A DNA stretch of 49,279 nt from Bradyrhizobium sp. BRP22 (lineage in GTDB: Bacteria; Pseudomonadota; Alphaproteobacteria; Rhizobiales; Xanthobacteraceae), in NCBI RefSeq assembly GCF_020194175.1, contig NZ_JADYVX010000049.1, positions 1 to 49,279 of the forward strand. The letters are read 5' to 3'. The notes under the pieces are model-generated. The model saw only the letters and a program-made list of their open reading frames with translations. It ran no database searches and was not told the origin of the DNA. This document shows, one piece after another, positions 15,977 through 23,777 of this stretch; position 1 is the first letter of the stretch; the number at the start of each line of letters is the position of its first letter. A program made the position numbers and the translations under genes.

Positions 15977-16028
15977 ATGGGGATGGAGTCCCCGATACCC
16001 GCCCGTCGTGGGCTGATGACTCCTGCTG
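15977..16028 (+). promoter_or_regulatory. Fluoride riboswitch (crcB motif)
   Basis: The aptamer hallmarks are all visible: GGGGATGGAGTCCCC hairpin at 15979-15993, a P2-type helix from ATACCCGCC to GTGGGC, and the conserved CTGATGACTCCTGCT at 16013-16027. These match the fluoride-sensing motif, in which the GATG segment and the 3' CTCC segment build the ion site. A Rho-independent terminator follows 40 bases later and crcB follows that, consistent with fluoride-dependent antitermination. Confidence 0.93.
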
Positions 16029-16068
16029 AGTGAGGCGGCAAGCCTCGCTGCGGCGGGAGCATGGTTTC

Positions 16069-16092
16069 AAACCCGCTGATAGCGGGTTTTTT
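16069..16092 (+). terminator. Intrinsic terminator of the fluoride riboswitch
   Basis: AAACCCGCT-GAT-AGCGGGTTT forms a 9-bp stem running into a T tract. Its place between aptamer and crcB makes it the expression platform: transcription should stop here without fluoride. Confidence 0.85.
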
Positions 16093-16125
16093 GCTGCCTC
16101 AACACGAAAAGAGGCGGCAAAGTAC

Positions 16126-16506
16126 ATGCTAGGCTACATTCTTGTCTTCGTCGGAGCCGGTATCGGCGGCGCGCTGCGTCACGGCGTCAATCTCTCGACC
16201 GCCCGCGCGCTTGGGACCGGCTTCCCTTATGGCACGCTGACAGTCAACGTCGTCGGCTCGCTGGTAATGGGCGTGCTTGCCGGCTATTTTGCGTTTCGCG
16301 GCGAGGCCACGCAGACCTGGCGTCTGTTCCTGACCACGGGGATTCTCGGCGGCTTCACCACCTTCTCCTCGTTCTCGCTCGACACGGCACTACTCTATGA
16401 GCGCGGCCAGCTCGGCCTCACGCTGCTTTATGTGGCCGTATCGTTCGCCTGCTCGGTCGGGGCGCTGTTCGTGGGGCTGTGGGCGGTGCGCAGTTTTGTG
16501 CAGTAA
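16126..16506 (+). CDS. crcB: Fluoride channel CrcB/Fluc
   Basis: A 126-residue small membrane protein with four hydrophobic helices that forms dual-topology dimers and lets F- leave the cytosol. Family motifs are present: GAGIGGALRHG near residues 8-18, GTLTVNVVGSLVMG near 38-51, and TTGILGGFTTFSSFS near 73-87 with the conserved phenylalanines. The ATG at 16126 is preceded by GAGGCGG; the upstream in-frame extension runs through the riboswitch terminator and is not coding. Confidence 0.93.
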   Translation: MLGYILVFVGAGIGGALRHGVNLSTARALGTGFPYGTLTVNVVGSLVMGVLAGYFAFRGEATQTWRLFLTTGILGGFTTFSSFSLDTALLYERGQLGLTLLYVAVSFACSVGALFVGLWAVRSFVQ

Positions 16507-16520
16507 GGATAGAGCAAATG

Positions 16521-16544
16521 GCGGGTCACGCTTCGCTGACCCGC
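16521..16544. terminator. Likely bidirectional stem-loop between crcB and gor
   Basis: GCGGGTCA (16521-16528) and TGACCCGC (16537-16544) make an 8-bp perfect stem in the 39-base gap between the convergent crcB and gor stops. There is no strong T tract in either direction, so termination efficiency is uncertain. Confidence 0.5.
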
Positions 16545-16545
16545 T

Positions 16546-17931
16546 CTACTCCGCGGCCTGTCTGACGTAGCGCGCGGTTGGCGTGCGCATCGTGACCAGC
16601 TCTTCGGCGGCGGTCGGATGCAGCGCGAAGGTCGAGTCGAAATCGGCCTTGGTCGCCTTCATCTTCACGGCAATCGCGACCGCCTGGATGATCTCGGCCG
16701 CGCAATCGCCGACGATGTGACAGCCGAGCACGCGGTCGCTCACGCCGTCGACCACGAGCTTCATCAGCACGCGGGTGTCGCGGCCGGACATCGTCGCCTT
16801 GATCGGCCGGAAGCTGGTCTTGTAGATGTCGACATGACTGAACTGCGCGCGCGCCTCGGCTTCGGTCAGGCCGACGGCGCCAACTTCCGGCTGCGAGAAC
16901 ACTGCGGTCGGAATGCTGGTGTGATCGACCTGGACCGGGCGCTTGCCGAACACGGTGTCGGCAAAGGCGTGGCCCTCGCGGATCGCGACCGGCGTCAAAT
17001 TGTGGCGATGGGTGACGTCACCGATGGCGTAAATGTTCGGCACCGAGCTTTTCGACCACGCATCGACCGCGATGCCGCCATTGTTCGGATTGATGGCGAC
17101 GCCCGCCTTCTCCAGGCCGAGATTGGCGACGTTGGGATGGCGCCCGATCGCGAACATCACCTTCTCGGAGGCGAGGCTCGATCCATTGGACAGATGCGTG
17201 GTGAACTCCTTGCCGTGACGATCGACCTTGGTGACGGTGCACCCGGTCAGGATGGTGATGCCGCGCTTCTCCATCTCGGCGCGGACATGCTCTCGGACGT
17301 CCTCGTCAAAGCCGCGCAGGATGTTGTCGCCGCGGTAGATCACGGTGACGTCGGAGCCGAAGCCGGCGAAGATGCCGGCGAACTCCAGCGCGATGTAGCC
17401 GCCGCCCTGGATCACGATGCGTCTCGGCAATTCGGGCAGGTGAAACGCCTCGTTGGACGAGATCACGTGCTCGAGGCCAGGGATCACGAGCCCATGGTTG
17501 GGCGCGCCGCCGGTCGCGATCAGCACGTAGTTGGCCTTGACCGTCTCACCGGTCGCAAGGCGCAGCGTGTGCGCATCCTCGAACACCGCCCGGGTCTTGA
17601 CGATGTGCGCGCCGGATTTCTCGACATTGGTGGTATAGGCCGCCTCCAGCCGCGCGATCTCCTTGTCCTTGTTGGCAACGAGCGCCGGCCAGTCGAACGA
17701 GGCTTGCGGGATGGTCCAGCCGAAGCCGGCGGCATCCTCGATCTCCTGCTGGACGTGCGAGCCGATCACGAACAGTTTCTTCGGCACGCAGCCGCGGATC
17801 ACGCAGGTACCGCCCATCCGGTACTCTTCGGCGACCATGACCTTGGCACCATGGCTGGCGGCGATACGCGCGGCGCGAACCCCGCCCGAACCGCCCCCGA
17901 TGACGAACAGATCGACGTCGTATTCAGCCAT
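16546..17931 (-). CDS. gor: Glutathione-disulfide reductase
   Basis: A 461-residue FAD/NADPH flavoenzyme reducing GSSG to GSH in the cytosol. The FAD motif IGGGSGGVRAAR is at residues 11-22. The redox disulfide sits in GGTCVIRGCVPKK (about 41-53), an NADP motif IQGGGYIALEFAG is near 174, and the dimer-interface catalytic motif HPTAAEE is near 440. Length and all motifs are normal. GSH made here supports the glutaredoxin-coupled arsenate reductase encoded 6 kb away, although Gor is a general housekeeping enzyme. The DUF2059 gene lies 30 bases upstream on the same strand. Confidence 0.95.
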   Translation of the reverse strand: MAEYDVDLFVIGGGSGGVRAARIAASHGAKVMVAEEYRMGGTCVIRGCVPKKLFVIGSHVQQEIEDAAGFGWTIPQASFDWPALVANKDKEIARLEAAYTTNVEKSGAHIVKTRAVFEDAHTLRLATGETVKANYVLIATGGAPNHGLVIPGLEHVISSNEAFHLPELPRRIVIQGGGYIALEFAGIFAGFGSDVTVIYRGDNILRGFDEDVREHVRAEMEKRGITILTGCTVTKVDRHGKEFTTHLSNGSSLASEKVMFAIGRHPNVANLGLEKAGVAINPNNGGIAVDAWSKSSVPNIYAIGDVTHRHNLTPVAIREGHAFADTVFGKRPVQVDHTSIPTAVFSQPEVGAVGLTEAEARAQFSHVDIYKTSFRPIKATMSGRDTRVLMKLVVDGVSDRVLGCHIVGDCAAEIIQAVAIAVKMKATKADFDSTFALHPTAAEELVTMRTPTARYVRQAAE

Positions 17932-17961
17932 GGCGCTCCATATCCCTATAGACCAGAGGAG

Positions 17962-18504
17962 TTAGATCTCCTTGCCGCGCTTGCGCATCTCGGCCCGGAA
18001 CTGGGCGTTCACAATCTCGGCGAACTGCTGCGCCCACTGGTTCATATAGGACATCGAGAACTGGATTGCCCGCGGCTCGCTGGCGAGCAGCTTCTGGCCC
18101 AGCGGCGACTTGTAGAAGGTGACGAGGTCCTTGAGTTCCTGCTCGGTGAATTCGTTGGCATAGACCTTGGCCATGCCGTCGCCGATCTCCTGCTCGCGGC
18201 CGGCCAGGTTCTTGGCGACGATGGTGGCGACCTCGTTGAGGTCCTTCTGGTAGTTGAGATTGGACTGCAGCAGGCTTTCCTTGGTCTGCAGCACGATGTT
18301 GGGAACGGCGTTGGCGTACATCGCGGCCGCATTCTTCATCTTGAGGATTTCCTTCGCCGCCGCGATCGCCGCGGGCGAGCCTTCCTTCAGCGCCGGCGCC
18401 GCCGCGGGAGCCGGCGCCTTCTGCTGCGCGCTCACCGATACGGCGGTCAGGGCCACAGCCAATCCAAGGCCCGTGGCCGACAAAATCCGTACAAAGCTCG
18501 TCAT
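17962..18504 (-). CDS. Secreted DUF2059-domain protein
   Basis: A 180-residue protein with a Sec signal peptide (MTSFVRILSATGLGLAVALT, cleavage after SAQ or nearby). A Pro/Ala-rich linker follows, then a helical DUF2059 domain (EFTEQELKDLVTFYKSPLGQ near residue 125-145, the family signature). It should be periplasmic; no biochemical role is established for the family. The start at 18504 is chosen for the signal peptide; upstream codons run into rpiA. It lies between rpiA and gor on the same strand with short gaps, so the three may share transcripts. Confidence 0.85.
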   Translation of the reverse strand: MTSFVRILSATGLGLAVALTAVSVSAQQKAPAPAAAPALKEGSPAAIAAAKEILKMKNAAAMYANAVPNIVLQTKESLLQSNLNYQKDLNEVATIVAKNLAGREQEIGDGMAKVYANEFTEQELKDLVTFYKSPLGQKLLASEPRAIQFSMSYMNQWAQQFAEIVNAQFRAEMRKRGKEI

Positions 18505-18529
18505 TCCAATTCTCCCCGAATTTACGGCG

Positions 18530-19222
18530 TCAGCGCCGCTCAACAACGCGAATTCCCTGCGCGGCCGCCAGCACGACCGTGCCGGCGAGGCCGATAAACA
18601 ACCCGTGCTCGACAACGCCCGGGATCACGCTCAGCAGCCCGGCCAGGCGCGGCGCATCCTCTATCCGTCCAAGATGGGCGTCGACAATCCAGTGGCCACC
18701 ATCGGTGACAAAAACGTGGCCGTCTTTGGCCGTCCGCAGCACCAACTGCCCGGCAACGCCGGCTTCCGCAAAGGCTTTGGCGATCGCGGCCCTGGTCGCC
18801 GCGAGGCCGAACGGGATCACCTCGATCGGCAGCGGGAAACGGCCGAGCGCATCGACCCATTTGCTGTCGTCGGCGATCACGATCATGCGATCGGATGCGG
18901 CCGCCACGATCTTCTCGCGGAGCAGCGCGCCGCCGCCACCCTTGATCAAATTGAGCGCGGCATCGACCTCGTCGGCACCGTCAACCGTGAGATCGAGATG
19001 GTCGATCTCGTCCAGCGTGGTCAGGGCAATGCCGCAGGCTTGCGCCTGCGCGCGGGTCGCCTCGGAGGTCGGCACGCCCACGACCTTCAAGCCGCCGCGC
19101 ACCTTCTCGCCGAGCAGGTCGACGAAATGCTTGGCGGTGGAGCCGGTGCCGAGCCCGAGCTTCATGCCGTCGCGCACCTCATCAAGGGCACGCGCGGCGG
19201 CCTGTCGTTTCAATCCGTCCAT
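18530..19222 (-). CDS. rpiA: Ribose-5-phosphate isomerase A
   Basis: A 230-residue enzyme interconverting ribose-5-phosphate and ribulose-5-phosphate in the pentose phosphate pathway. Motifs in order: GLGTGSTAKHFVDLLGE (phosphate loop, residues 23-39), DGADEVD (active-site Asp, near 83), KGGGGALLREKIVA (near 95) and VTDGGHWIVDA. The length equals the family norm. The start is the ATG at 19222 (MDGLKRQAAAR); a GTG two codons upstream is an alternative. Bases 19223-19451 up to the SDR gene hold nothing clear. Confidence 0.95.
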   Translation of the reverse strand: MDGLKRQAAARALDEVRDGMKLGLGTGSTAKHFVDLLGEKVRGGLKVVGVPTSEATRAQAQACGIALTTLDEIDHLDLTVDGADEVDAALNLIKGGGGALLREKIVAAASDRMIVIADDSKWVDALGRFPLPIEVIPFGLAATRAAIAKAFAEAGVAGQLVLRTAKDGHVFVTDGGHWIVDAHLGRIEDAPRLAGLLSVIPGVVEHGLFIGLAGTVVLAAAQGIRVVERR

Positions 19223-19451
19223 GTCCACGTGCGAGATTTCCCAAGGACTGGTTTTCAGGGACTTGCGGGCGGCGCCATCCCCCCGCTCCGGCGGGCGCAT
19301 ATCTAGCCGCCTTTTGCGCGCAGGGACAGCGCCAATAGCGCCTTGGCCGGCCGCCGACTGCAGTTTTAATATTCGATCAGGATCGGGCGCCAGCGCACTG
19401 TTTTTCCACGCTTTCTTCAGGCGACCACATGCTTCGTGCTCAACCGAAAGA

Positions 19452-20285
19452 TTAACCGGAAACCTCGTCCATCGCAGCCAGGATCGCGGCAAACCGCGCC
19501 TCCACCTGGGCCCGCATGCCGGGATGGGTGAATACATAGAGCCGGTCTTCCCGTATGGCGGCCAAGACGCGCGCGGCAACATCGGCCGGATCGATGCCGG
19601 CCTCCAACTGCCGCGCGATCTCTGCGACGATGGTGGCGGCCGGACTGTCAGGATCGAGCGCGGGTGCCGGACCGTAGCGCAAAGGGCGATTGCGTCCGCT
19701 CTCGCCGATCCGGGTCCGCACGAAGCTCGGGCACAGCACGCTGACGCCGAGGCCGAGCGGCTTGAGCCGCAGGGCCAGTCCCTCGGACATGCTCACGACC
19801 GCGAATTTCGTTGCCGAGTAAGGGCTGAAGCCGAGCCCGCTGTTCATCCCGGCCATCGAGGCGGTGTTGACGATGTGGCCGCCCTCGCCGTGCTGGCGCA
19901 TGTGCGGCAGGAAGCTTGCGATGCCGTGCACGACGCCCATCAAATTGACATCGATGACCCAGCGCCAGCTCTCGAGCGAAATCGCATCGATGCCACCACC
20001 GGCGGCCACACCGGCATTGTTGCAGAGGATGTGGACGTTGCCGAAGGCATCGAACGCGGCGCCGGCGGCGTCCTCGACGCTTGCGGGATCGGCGACATCG
20101 CAGATCGTGCCTCTGACGTTTGGACCGAACTCGGCCAGACTCTTGACGGCTCGGTCCAGCGCTTCCGCTTCGATGTCGGCAAGCATCACCTTCATGCCGG
20201 CTTCTGCGAACGCGCGACCAAGCGCAAGGCCGATGCCGCTGGCTCCGCCCGTGACAAAGGCTGCTCTGCCGGCAAGTTCGCGCAT
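19452..20285 (-). CDS. Short-chain dehydrogenase/reductase
   Basis: A 277-residue classical SDR. The cofactor loop TGGASGIG is at residues 12-19. An acidic residue after the second strand (LADIEAEAL) suggests NAD(H) preference. NNAG is near 89, and the catalytic Ser with YSATK (Tyr and Lys) is near 157-161. The C-terminal 60 residues are longer than the minimal fold and may shape the substrate pocket. The substrate cannot be told from sequence. It is divergent from gph, sharing a 70-base promoter region. Confidence 0.88.
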   Translation of the reverse strand: MRELAGRAAFVTGGASGIGLALGRAFAEAGMKVMLADIEAEALDRAVKSLAEFGPNVRGTICDVADPASVEDAAGAAFDAFGNVHILCNNAGVAAGGGIDAISLESWRWVIDVNLMGVVHGIASFLPHMRQHGEGGHIVNTASMAGMNSGLGFSPYSATKFAVVSMSEGLALRLKPLGLGVSVLCPSFVRTRIGESGRNRPLRYGPAPALDPDSPAATIVAEIARQLEAGIDPADVAARVLAAIREDRLYVFTHPGMRAQVEARFAAILAAMDEVSG

Positions 20286-20355
20286 GGGCGGCCTCCCTTA
20301 CGTTCCTCTGCCTCTTCTCTTGCATGACGGCGCCGGAAACGATAGCCAAGGGTTG

Positions 20356-21042
20356 ATGAACTCTCCCGGCATTGTCGTTTTCGATCTCGACGGTACCCTC
20401 GTCGATACCGCTCCCGACCTGATCAGTGCGCTCAATTACGTGCTGGACCGCGAGGGCATGGCCCCCGTGCCGCTGCAATCGGCGCGCATGGTGATTGGCG
20501 CCGGCGCACGCCGAATGATCGAGCGGGCGCTCGAGCTCGAGGGCCGCCAGACCACCACCGATGACATCAGCCGGCTGACCAAGGATTTCATCGACTATTA
20601 CGCCGCCCATATCGCCAACGAATCGCGCCCGTTCGAAGGCCTCGAAACCGCGCTGGACGACCTTGCCGCGCAGGGGTTTCGCTTTGCGGTCTGCACCAAC
20701 AAGCTCGAGTTCCTGTCCAAGCTCCTGCTCGATGAACTCGGCTTGAGTGGGCGCTTTGCGGCGATCTGCGGCGCCGACACCTTCGGGGTCTCGAAACCGG
20801 ACCCGGCGATCCTCCGGCAGACGGTGGCGCAGGCCGGCGGACAGCTCTCCTCAGCAGTGATGGTCGGCGATGCCGGGCCGGATGTCGGGGTCGCCCGACG
20901 GGCCGGTATCCCGGTGATTGGCGTCGAATTCGGCTATACCGACATACCTATCGCCGAACTGAAGCCGGACCGGCTGATCGGCCATATGCGCGAACTGCCG
21001 GCGGCTGTGGACAGTCTCGTGAAGACGGTGAATATCTCGTAA
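20356..21042 (+). CDS. gph: Phosphoglycolate phosphatase (HAD superfamily)
   Basis: A 228-residue HAD hydrolase with motif I FDLDGTLVDTAPDL (Asp nucleophile and acid, residues 9-22), a helical cap, motif II CTNK, motif III lysine in SKPDP and motif IV VGDAGPDV. The DTAPDL segment is typical of Gph, which clears 2-phosphoglycolate from RubisCO oxygenation or DNA repair. Motif IV reads GDAGPD where Gph usually has GDS-x-x-D, a mild oddity, so a different phosphomonoester substrate is possible. The ATG at 20356 is chosen over the long non-coding upstream extension. Confidence 0.85.
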   Translation: MNSPGIVVFDLDGTLVDTAPDLISALNYVLDREGMAPVPLQSARMVIGAGARRMIERALELEGRQTTTDDISRLTKDFIDYYAAHIANESRPFEGLETALDDLAAQGFRFAVCTNKLEFLSKLLLDELGLSGRFAAICGADTFGVSKPDPAILRQTVAQAGGQLSSAVMVGDAGPDVGVARRAGIPVIGVEFGYTDIPIAELKPDRLIGHMRELPAAVDSLVKTVNIS

Positions 21043-21192
21043 CGCATTGAGATTACGTTGCTTTATTGCAACACCGGCGGACCGAGTTAACCATCACTTA
21101 GCGAATCCGCCCTGCGCTGTTGCGCCGCAGTTTTGACGCTCCTATGGTCCGGCCGGGGATTGTGGCTCTCAGCCACAGTTAGGTGGATCAAT

Positions 21193-21663
21193 ATGCGTCG
21201 TGTCATCGCGATTGCCGTCGCCGGGGCAAGCCTGGCCGGCTGCTCGTCGTTCTCATGGGATTCTTTCAAGTCGGCGCCGTCGCCGGTCCAGGTCCAGCTC
21301 GAATCGACGCCTCCGGGCGCGGACGCGGTGACCTCGGTCGGACCGGGCTGCAAGACGCCCTGCACCGTCTCGGTGGCCACGCCCGACAACGGCTTCTCGG
21401 TCACCTTCAACCTGCCGAAGTATCAGCCGGCCACGGTTCCGGTCACGATCGTCCGCAACCCCGGGGACCTCACCACTTCGGCGTCAACCGTGGTCGATCC
21501 CAATCCTGTGGTGGCGGAACTGCAACCCGCGGCTCCGCCGCCGAGAGCACGGAAGTCGCGGCCGAAGCGGCCGAAACCGACCGCTGCGGCACCCGCGGCC
21601 GAACCGGCTGCTGCCGCCGCAGGCACGCCGTTCCCGGATCCGAATGCGCCGGTGCAGCGCTAG
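21193..21663 (+). CDS. Lipoprotein with PEGA-like domain and Ala/Pro tail
   Basis: A 156-residue lipoprotein. MRRVIAIAVAGASLAGC carries a lipobox (LAGC, lipidation at Cys17). Residues 30-95 resemble a PEGA-type beta domain (VQVQLESTPPGADAVTS, then PCTVSVAT and a KYQPATVPV segment). The C-terminal third is Pro/Ala/Lys-rich and disordered, a form suited to spanning or binding peptidoglycan. A near-CtrA motif (TTAA-N7-TTAG at 21087-21101) lies about 90 bases upstream. Function is unknown. Confidence 0.75.
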   Translation: MRRVIAIAVAGASLAGCSSFSWDSFKSAPSPVQVQLESTPPGADAVTSVGPGCKTPCTVSVATPDNGFSVTFNLPKYQPATVPVTIVRNPGDLTTSASTVVDPNPVVAELQPAAPPPRARKSRPKRPKPTAAAPAAEPAAAAAGTPFPDPNAPVQR

Positions 21664-21745
21664 AGCCTATTCGGTTCTGATTGAATCAGAACCGAAACCC
21701 TGGCTTCTTTTTCTCGGCGCGAACCGGCGTCCACATCGCTCGAAT
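21661..21745. repeat. Palindromic intergenic repeat, family A, copy 2
   Basis: TTCGGTTCTGA (21670-21680) and TCAGAACCGAA (21686-21696) flank a five-base loop exactly as in copy 1 at 1961-2058. The same tail follows (CGCGAACCGGCGTCCACATCG). It begins at the stop codon of the lipoprotein gene. Confidence 0.7.
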
Positions 21746-21863
21746 TTGCACGTTCGCACTGCACCCTTTGCAGAACGCATTGTCGGACGGTGGCAAGCTG
21801 CCTAGATTGTGCTAGCGGAGCGCCACTTCCCTTTCGTCCGGCTCCGCCGAGCAAGGCGTGTGA

Positions 21864-22898
21864 ATGAGCGCGATTACGCTGCCCCCTTCCGAATCCCTGT
21901 TCCGTCCGATGACCGATCCGTTCGGCCGGACGATCCGCTACCTGCGTGTCTCCGTCACCGACCGCTGCGATCTGCGCTGCTTCTACTGCATGTCGGAGGA
22001 CATGACCTTCCTGCCGAAGGCTGATCTCCTGACGCTGGAAGAACTCGACCGGCTGTGCTCGGCCTTCATCGCCAAGGGCGTGCGCAAGCTCCGCCTTACT
22101 GGCGGCGAGCCACTGGTGCGGCGCAACGTGATGTCGCTGGTGCGCTCGCTGTCGCGGCATCTTGGGAGCGGCGCGCTCGATGAGTTGACGCTGACCACCA
22201 ACGGCTCGCAGCTCGCGCGCTTTGCCGGCGAACTCGCCGATTGCGGCGTGCGCCGCATCAACGTCTCGCTCGACACGCTCGATGCCGACAAATTCCGCAG
22301 CATTACGCGCTGGGGCGACATCGACAAGGTCCTGGCCGGCATCGAGGCGGCGCGGGCCGCGGGGCTTGCGGTCAAGATCAACGCGGTGGCGCTCAAGAAC
22401 ATGAACGAGGACGAGATCCCCGCGCTGATGGAGTGGGCGCACGGCAAGGGCATGGGCCTGACCTTGATCGAGGTGATGCCGATGGGCGACATCGGCGCCG
22501 GGCGCATCGATCAGTATGTGCCGCTGTCGCTTCTCCGCGCCCGGCTCGAAAAGCAGTTCACGTTGACCGATCTCGACGAAAGCACCGGCGGCCCTGCCCG
22601 CTATGTCCGGGTCAGCGAGACCGGCGGCAAGCTCGGCTTCATCACGCCGATGACCCACAATTTCTGCGAATCCTGCAACCGGGTGCGCATCACCTGCACC
22701 GGCACGCTGCACACCTGCCTGGGCCACGAGGATGCCTCCGATTTACGCAAACCGCTGCGTGCGTCGGCAGATAACGAGCTGTTGTCCGCCACGATCGACC
22801 GCGCCATCGGATTGAAGCCGAAGGGGCATGATTTCATCATCGACCGCCGCCACAACCGCCCCAGCGTCAGCCGACATATGAGCGTCACCGGCGGTTGA
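21864..22898 (+). CDS. moaA: GTP 3',8-cyclase MoaA
   Basis: A 344-residue radical SAM enzyme for the first step of molybdenum cofactor synthesis. The N-terminal cluster motif is CDLRCFYC (near residues 34-41). The SAM-binding TGGEP follows near 75. The C-terminal second cluster is in CESCNRVRITCTGTLHTC. The protein ends in the essential Gly-Gly needed for catalysis. No other moa gene is adjacent. I looked for a Moco riboswitch upstream and saw none. Bases 22899-23000 hold nothing I can call. Confidence 0.95.
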   Translation: MSAITLPPSESLFRPMTDPFGRTIRYLRVSVTDRCDLRCFYCMSEDMTFLPKADLLTLEELDRLCSAFIAKGVRKLRLTGGEPLVRRNVMSLVRSLSRHLGSGALDELTLTTNGSQLARFAGELADCGVRRINVSLDTLDADKFRSITRWGDIDKVLAGIEAARAAGLAVKINAVALKNMNEDEIPALMEWAHGKGMGLTLIEVMPMGDIGAGRIDQYVPLSLLRARLEKQFTLTDLDESTGGPARYVRVSETGGKLGFITPMTHNFCESCNRVRITCTGTLHTCLGHEDASDLRKPLRASADNELLSATIDRAIGLKPKGHDFIIDRRHNRPSVSRHMSVTGG

Positions 22899-23000
22899 GG
22901 CCGCCCTTGCCTCGGCCCGCCAGCCCGTCGCTAAAGCTCCCCATCGGTCCGGGATTCACCAAGCCCATACGCGGCTTGCCCCCGCGTCAATTTGCCCATT

Positions 23001-23140
23001 TTCCGATTGACGTCACCAATCCGCGCTGAAATGGTGCGGCAGCTTTCACGCCAGCTCGGCCCGACAGGCCGCTGCCCCATCCGGTGCAACCCAAGACGGC
23101 AGAAGCACACCAACGGGGAGGACTGGCATTGCAATCCCTC
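23001..23140 (+). repeat. Duplicated leader upstream of the first TRAP pair
   Basis: This stretch is recognisably homologous to 25485-25624: both contain TTCCGATTGACG, GGTGCGGC, GCTTCACGC-like text, GCAGAAGC and GGGGAGGA followed by TTGCAATC. In the second copy that TTG starts the small permease. Here it opens only a 19-codon frame (23129-23185), and the permease starts 106 bases further on. Confidence 0.65.
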
Positions 23141-23234
23141 GTACAGGTGAGCTGCGGCACCACGCGCGTTGGCGCGGTGGCGTAGCGATACTCATTGAGA
23201 CAATCGGCGCGCGTTTGGCGCGGCGGCGGAGACC

Positions 23235-23777
23235 ATGATGCGCCCTTTGCTGGCATTGAGTACAGCCATCGACCGGCTCAATGAGAAGATCGGCTATATC
23301 TGCAACCTGCTCGTCCTGCTGGCCTGTATCGTCAGCGCCGCCAACGCGATGATCCGCTACGCCTTCTCCTACAGCTCGAATGGCTGGCTTGAAGCGCAGT
23401 GGTACATGTTCGCCGTCCTCGTGATGTTCGGCGCGTCCTACACCTTCAAGCGCAATGAGCATGTCCGGGTCGAGATCTTCTATCTCATGCTGTCCGAGCG
23501 CGGTCAGCTCTGGCTCGACCTGATCGGCACGCTGTGCTTCCTGATTCCGGCCTGCCTGCTGCTCGCCTATTTGTCCTGGCCGTTCTTCTATCAGTCCTAT
23601 GTGGTCGGTGAGTTCTCAAGCAACGCCGGCGGCCTGGTCCGCTGGCCGATCAAGTTCGTCATTCCGGCGGGATTCGTGATGTTGGCGCTACAAGGCGTCT
23701 CAGAGGTGATCAAGCGCGTCGCCGCGCTGCAGGGCTATGTAACGATCGACGCCAAGTACGAGAGGCCGACCCAATGA
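23235..23777 (+). CDS. TRAP transporter small permease (DctQ type), first copy
   Basis: A 180-residue membrane protein with four helices, the small subunit of a tripartite periplasmic (TRAP) transporter that imports organic acids with Na+. Typical segments are NGWLEAQWYMFAVLVMFGAS and FKRNEHVRVEIFY near residues 52-85. The start MMRPLLALSTAIDRL aligns with the paralogue downstream. It overlaps the large permease by four bases (ATGA). No receptor gene lies in the operon; the TakP-like receptor is 10 kb away on the other strand. Confidence 0.9.
   Translation: MMRPLLALSTAIDRLNEKIGYICNLLVLLACIVSAANAMIRYAFSYSSNGWLEAQWYMFAVLVMFGASYTFKRNEHVRVEIFYLMLSERGQLWLDLIGTLCFLIPACLLLAYLSWPFFYQSYVVGEFSSNAGGLVRWPIKFVIPAGFVMLALQGVSEVIKRVAALQGYVTIDAKYERPTQ

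Noticed and set aside
16618..18597. A 659-codon open frame on the plus strand
   Set aside because: It is antisense to gor and the DUF2059 gene, has Asp/Arg/His-rich composition typical of high-GC shadow frames, and both opposite genes are unmistakable.
18579..21042. Long plus-strand frames across rpiA and the SDR gene, one running into gph
   Set aside because: Only the final part from 20356 is a protein family (Gph); the rest is antisense to rpiA and the SDR.
21746..21863. Molybdenum cofactor riboswitch before moaA
   Set aside because: No conserved aptamer elements or terminator could be recognised in this short gap.
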